DNA of 5,715 bases from Planctomycetota bacterium (GTDB taxonomy: Bacteria > Planctomycetota > Phycisphaerae > UBA1845 > CAIVHJ01), in NCBI GenBank assembly GCA_022565195.1, contig JADFJZ010000129.1:1-5715 (forward strand). Reading direction: 5' to 3'. A model generated the notes under the pieces. It did no database searches and was not told where the DNA came from. It was given only the letters and a program-made list of their open reading frames with translations. Numbering within the stretch: the stretch's first letter is position 1; each line of letters opens with the position of its first letter. This document shows positions 5,000 through 5,715 of the stretch, one piece after another. Position numbers and translations under genes: made by a program.

Positions 5000-5452
5000 T
5001 CAGCAGTCAGCGTTCAGCTTCGGCTTCTCGAAACGCGCTCCACACTCTGGACACCGCTCCTTCGATGCGCGCAGGTCGTATCCGCACTTCAAGCACAGTC
5101 CGAGCTTGTGGCGACGCCGGCGGCCGTGGACATGCGGCAGGTACAGAACCAGTGAAAGCGTGGCGAACAGCAACATCGGAATCCACAATGGGACAAAGAT
5201 GTCAGGACTCAAACGCGGCCTCCACTCCGTTGCGAATCCGCGGAACCCTCTCATGTAGATATCCCCAGGATCCCCCACCGTGTATCCTCTGAAGACCGAA
5301 TAAATGCAGCATCCGCGCCTCAGGAATATGGATCCGTCCGACCCAATGGTAGTCCAACAGACATACGATATATTAAGGTAGCTCACCCCCCACAGCCCCA
5401 CACTGAGCAGCAGGCCGATGAGGGAGAGGATTGTCAGGGTCTTGCGGAGCAT
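5000..5452 (-). CDS. Two-helix membrane protein with C-terminal GYDLR zinc ribbon
   Basis: The function of this 150-residue protein is unknown. It has a hydrophobic helix at about 6-26, a loop of roughly 60 residues, a second helix at about 86-105 (IFVPLWIPMLLFATLSLVLY), a basic stretch HGRRRRHK at 109-116, and a four-cysteine zinc ribbon C120-x2-C123-GYDLR and C134-x2-C137-G at 120-138. By the positive-inside rule the basic stretch and the ribbon should face the cytoplasm, with the loop outside. I recall many planctomycete proteins ending in this CGYDLR...CPECG arrangement after a membrane helix, but I cannot check this here. It is the only confidently called minus-strand gene and converges on the phosphatase gene. 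No Shine-Dalgarno precedes the ATG; a TACAAT box (minus strand, 5468-5463) lies so close that the transcript would be almost leaderless. Confidence 0.82.
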   Translation of the reverse strand: MLRKTLTILSLIGLLLSVGLWGVSYLNISYVCWTTIGSDGSIFLRRGCCIYSVFRGYTVGDPGDIYMRGFRGFATEWRPRLSPDIFVPLWIPMLLFATLSLVLYLPHVHGRRRRHKLGLCLKCGYDLRASKERCPECGARFEKPKLNADC

Positions 5453-5505
5453 GAGTCCGATGATTGTAACCCAATTGGATAATTCGTGTGGCTAGGGCTG
5501 GGGGA

Positions 5506-5594
5506 CTGACCCGTTCCCGGCGCGCCGGGACTCCGGGCTCTGATTTGGGCGTCGGCGGCGGAAATCAGAGCCCCAAGCGCCAGCGCGGGGTCAG
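5506..5594. repeat. Nested palindrome sharing an 18-bp block with the element at 563-662
   Basis: The outer arms ctgaccc (5506-5512) and gggtcag (5588-5594) match perfectly. An inner 12-bp perfect stem pairs gggctctgattt (5535-5546) with aaatcagagccc (5562-5573) around a 15-base GC-rich loop. Between the left arms lies gttcccggcgcgccggga (5513-5530), identical to 602-619 and containing a 16-bp perfect palindrome. It lies upstream of the minus-strand zinc-ribbon gene. It is best read as a second member of a palindromic repeat class rather than a terminator, since no T-run follows. Confidence 0.7.
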
Positions 5595-5715
5595 CTCGAG
5601 ATCGAAACCGTCTTCAGACTACTGATACAAGCAGCACTATTTAGCGGCCACTCATTCCGAACCGGCCAGAGCTCGGCAGACATCGTCGTGGATACGATTG
5701 TAGGGCGCCGTCCCA
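5595..5715. other. Unassigned tail with a possible gene end on the minus strand
   Basis: No complete gene is visible in these 121 bases. On the minus strand one frame enters from the right edge and ends in TGA at 5654-5652 after 20 residues (GTAPYNRIHDDVCRALAGSE), which looks protein-like and could be the C-terminus of a gene outside the window. A plus-strand frame is open from 5544 to the edge but has no ATG. Neither can be assigned. Confidence 0.2.

Noticed and set aside
4954..5292. Plus-strand open frame of 112 codons
   Set aside because: It is opposite the zinc-ribbon membrane protein, whose helices and cysteine pairs are far more convincing.
5544..5715. Plus-strand frame open to the right edge as the start of a new gene
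   Set aside because: It has no ATG, no ribosome-binding site, and its first part is the palindrome.

Overview
The window looks like a piece of a planctomycete-type chromosome (Planctomycetota; order not determinable). This rests on a moderately high GC content by eye, widely spaced genes, a Hanks-type kinase, a small membrane protein ending in a C-x2-C-GYDLR zinc ribbon (a style I associate with planctomycete genomes), and intergenic spaces full of short degenerate tandem repeats and palindromes. No database search was possible, so the taxonomy is inference.

Layout. (1) Positions 2-2139 carry three same-strand genes: the 3' part of ribulose-phosphate 3-epimerase (rpe), a histidine-phosphatase-fold protein that has lost its catalytic residues, and accD, the zinc-ribbon beta subunit of acetyl-CoA carboxylase carboxyltransferase. 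A 100-bp imperfect palindrome separates rpe from the second gene; only 27 bp separate the second gene from accD. (2) Positions 2140-2372 are non-coding, with a 13-bp hairpin and a run of 7-bp repeats. (3) Positions 2373-2894 encode a small exported or membrane-anchored protein that reads as a degenerate AmpD-type amidase domain. (4) After a weak terminator and a good sigma70-like promoter (TTGACC-N18-TACAAT) comes a bicistron: a soluble Ser/Thr kinase and a PPP-like metallophosphatase (3031-4814). (5) Positions 4815-4999 are non-coding, with 9-bp and 7-bp tandem repeats and an 18-bp palindrome. (6) Positions 5000-5452, minus strand, encode a two-helix membrane protein with a zinc ribbon. (7) Positions 5453-5715 contain a second large palindrome, which shares an 18-bp block with the first, and an unassigned tail.

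How the genes may work together. rpe and accD are core metabolism (pentose-phosphate or Calvin pathway, and fatty-acid synthesis). The kinase and phosphatase are adjacent and probably co-transcribed, so they could form a reversible phosphorylation pair. The most unusual feature is three enzyme folds with altered active sites: a histidine phosphatase without its Arg/His residues, an amidase-like domain without its zinc ligands, and a metallophosphatase whose second metal-binding motif is rewritten. No CRISPR array, tRNA, rRNA or insertion sequence was seen.
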